Part shown: positions 8,737-9,387 of the stretch, one piece after another | Layout of the letters: each line of letters opens with the position of its first letter | Position numbering within the stretch: position 1 is the first letter of the stretch | Source: Rhizobiaceae bacterium | GTDB taxonomy: Bacteria > Pseudomonadota > Alphaproteobacteria > Rhizobiales > Rhizobiaceae | Assembly (NCBI GenBank): GCA_028865845.1 | Contig: JAGWJK010000101.1 | Location: 1-9,387, forward strand | DNA length: 9,387 nucleotides | Reading direction: 5' to 3' | The notes under the pieces: model-generated | The model's database searches: none | What the model saw: the letters and a program-made list of their open reading frames with translations, nothing else | Told to the model about the DNA's origin: nothing | Program-made: the position numbers and the translations under genes

Positions 8737-9387
8737 TCAAAGATAGGGCGAGCCGAGCCAGAGGATCTTTTCGATCAGACGGACGACGAAGGAGCGTTTT
8801 CTAAGCTTGTGAAGCACGACAGGCGTCGCCGTCTTGAGGATGGTTGCGATATGCGCATCGATGGCGCCGGCAAAACCGCGATCGATAACTTCCAGATCGA
8901 CTTCGAAATTGAGCCGCAGCGAGCGCGGATCGAGATTGGAGGATCCGACATAGGCCCAGGGGCCGTCGATCGAGAGCAAATTCGAATGGTTGAACGCCCC
9001 GACAGCGCGCCAGATTCGGCAGTAATCCTTCAGCATCTGATCGAATTGCGCCGTCATGGCGCGGTCGACCAGCACGAGATTGTTGGCGGTCGGCACGACG
9101 ATATCCACTTCCACCCCGCGCCGCGCCGCCGTGACCAACGCGCTGATCAGCTCACGATCCGGCAGGAAGTAGGGTGACATGATGCGGATCGAGGTGCGCG
9201 CGACCGAAAGTGCACCGATCAGCATCTTATGGTTTGTCTCGACGCTGCGATCGGGTCCCGACGGGATGACGCGCATGAAGACCGGCGCGCCAGGTTCGTT
9301 GGCGGGTGTTGCGATCCGCCAGTGTTCGCCGCGCAGCACTTCGCCGGTGGCAAAGCGCCAGTCTTCGGCGGCGGTGTTGAAGAGATC
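8737..9387 (-). CDS. Phospholipase D/cardiolipin synthase family protein (C-terminal part, N-terminus outside window)
   Basis: The frame is open to the right edge; 216 C-terminal residues are visible. The family joins or exchanges phosphatidyl groups (cardiolipin synthases) or hydrolyses phosphodiesters, usually with two HKD motifs and at the membrane. Seen here: the linker IRIMSPYFLPDRELISALVTAARRG broken by typical PLD spacing, then VDIVVP, then the second HKD region FNHSNLLSIDGPWAYVGSSNLDPRS and RLNFEVDLEV. The motif reads His-x-Asn-x4-Asp (codons at 8988-8986, 8982-8980 and 8967-8965), whereas the family normally has His-x-Lys-x4-Asp. The first HKD motif lies outside the window, so overall activity cannot be judged. 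A GTG at 9339 is internal, because family-like sequence (DWRFATGE) continues upstream. The EEP gene follows on the same strand after 125 bp. Confidence 0.85.
   Translation of the reverse strand, partial: DLFNTAAEDWRFATGEVLRGEHWRIATPANEPGAPVFMRVIPSGPDRSVETNHKMLIGALSVARTSIRIMSPYFLPDRELISALVTAARRGVEVDIVVPTANNLVLVDRAMTAQFDQMLKDYCRIWRAVGAFNHSNLLSIDGPWAYVGSSNLDPRSLRLNFEVDLEVIDRGFAGAIDAHIATILKTATPVVLHKLRKRSFVVRLIEKILWLGSPYL

Noticed and set aside
8123..8746. Plus-strand open frame of about 207 codons opposite the EEP gene
   Set aside because: The minus strand encodes a complete EEP catalytic set; the plus frame has no motif and no plausible start signal.

Overview
The window looks like chromosomal or chromid DNA from a Rhizobiaceae-type alphaproteobacterium (Rhizobium/Agrobacterium group). 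Reasons: high-GC codon use throughout, and a uronate pathway made of enzymes best known from Agrobacterium tumefaciens (Udh, GLI, Gci, KdgD). I see no tRNA, rRNA, insertion sequence, integrase or CRISPR array. Genes are packed tightly, and essentially the whole window is accounted for.

Layout. (1) 1-2634, plus strand: the last three genes of a sulfate/thiosulfate ABC importer operon, cysT (5' end outside the window), cysW and cysA, with overlapping or nearly touching reading frames. (2) 2692-3123, plus strand: a small four-helix membrane protein of the CopD/HemJ-like superfamily. (3) 3129-7775: a uronate oxidation cassette. udh is on the minus strand and diverges from a plus-strand operon of a FadR-type GntR regulator, kdgD, gci and gli. 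(4) 7772-9387, minus strand: an endonuclease/exonuclease/phosphatase (EEP) family protein, preceded by the C-terminal part of a phospholipase D/cardiolipin synthase family protein that runs off the right edge.

How the genes work together. Udh oxidises D-galacturonate or D-glucuronate to the aldaro-1,5-lactone. GLI moves the lactone to the 1,4 form. Gci opens and dehydrates it to 5-keto-4-deoxyglucarate. KdgD dehydrates and decarboxylates that to 2-oxoglutarate semialdehyde. The final dehydrogenase to 2-oxoglutarate and a uronate transporter are not in the window. The GntR regulator is probably the local switch: related GTCATATG-type motifs lie in the udh/gntR divergent spacer and twice before kdgD, one of them between a good -35 and -10.

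Most notable points: the promoter/operator architecture around the regulator; an Asn replacing the usual Lys in the second HKD motif of the PLD-family protein; an Asn replacing the usual metal-binding Asp in GLI; and the very tight convergent junctions (5-nt gap and 4-nt overlap) on both sides of the uronate cassette. No wholly unknown system is evident. This is mostly a recognisable metabolic locus.
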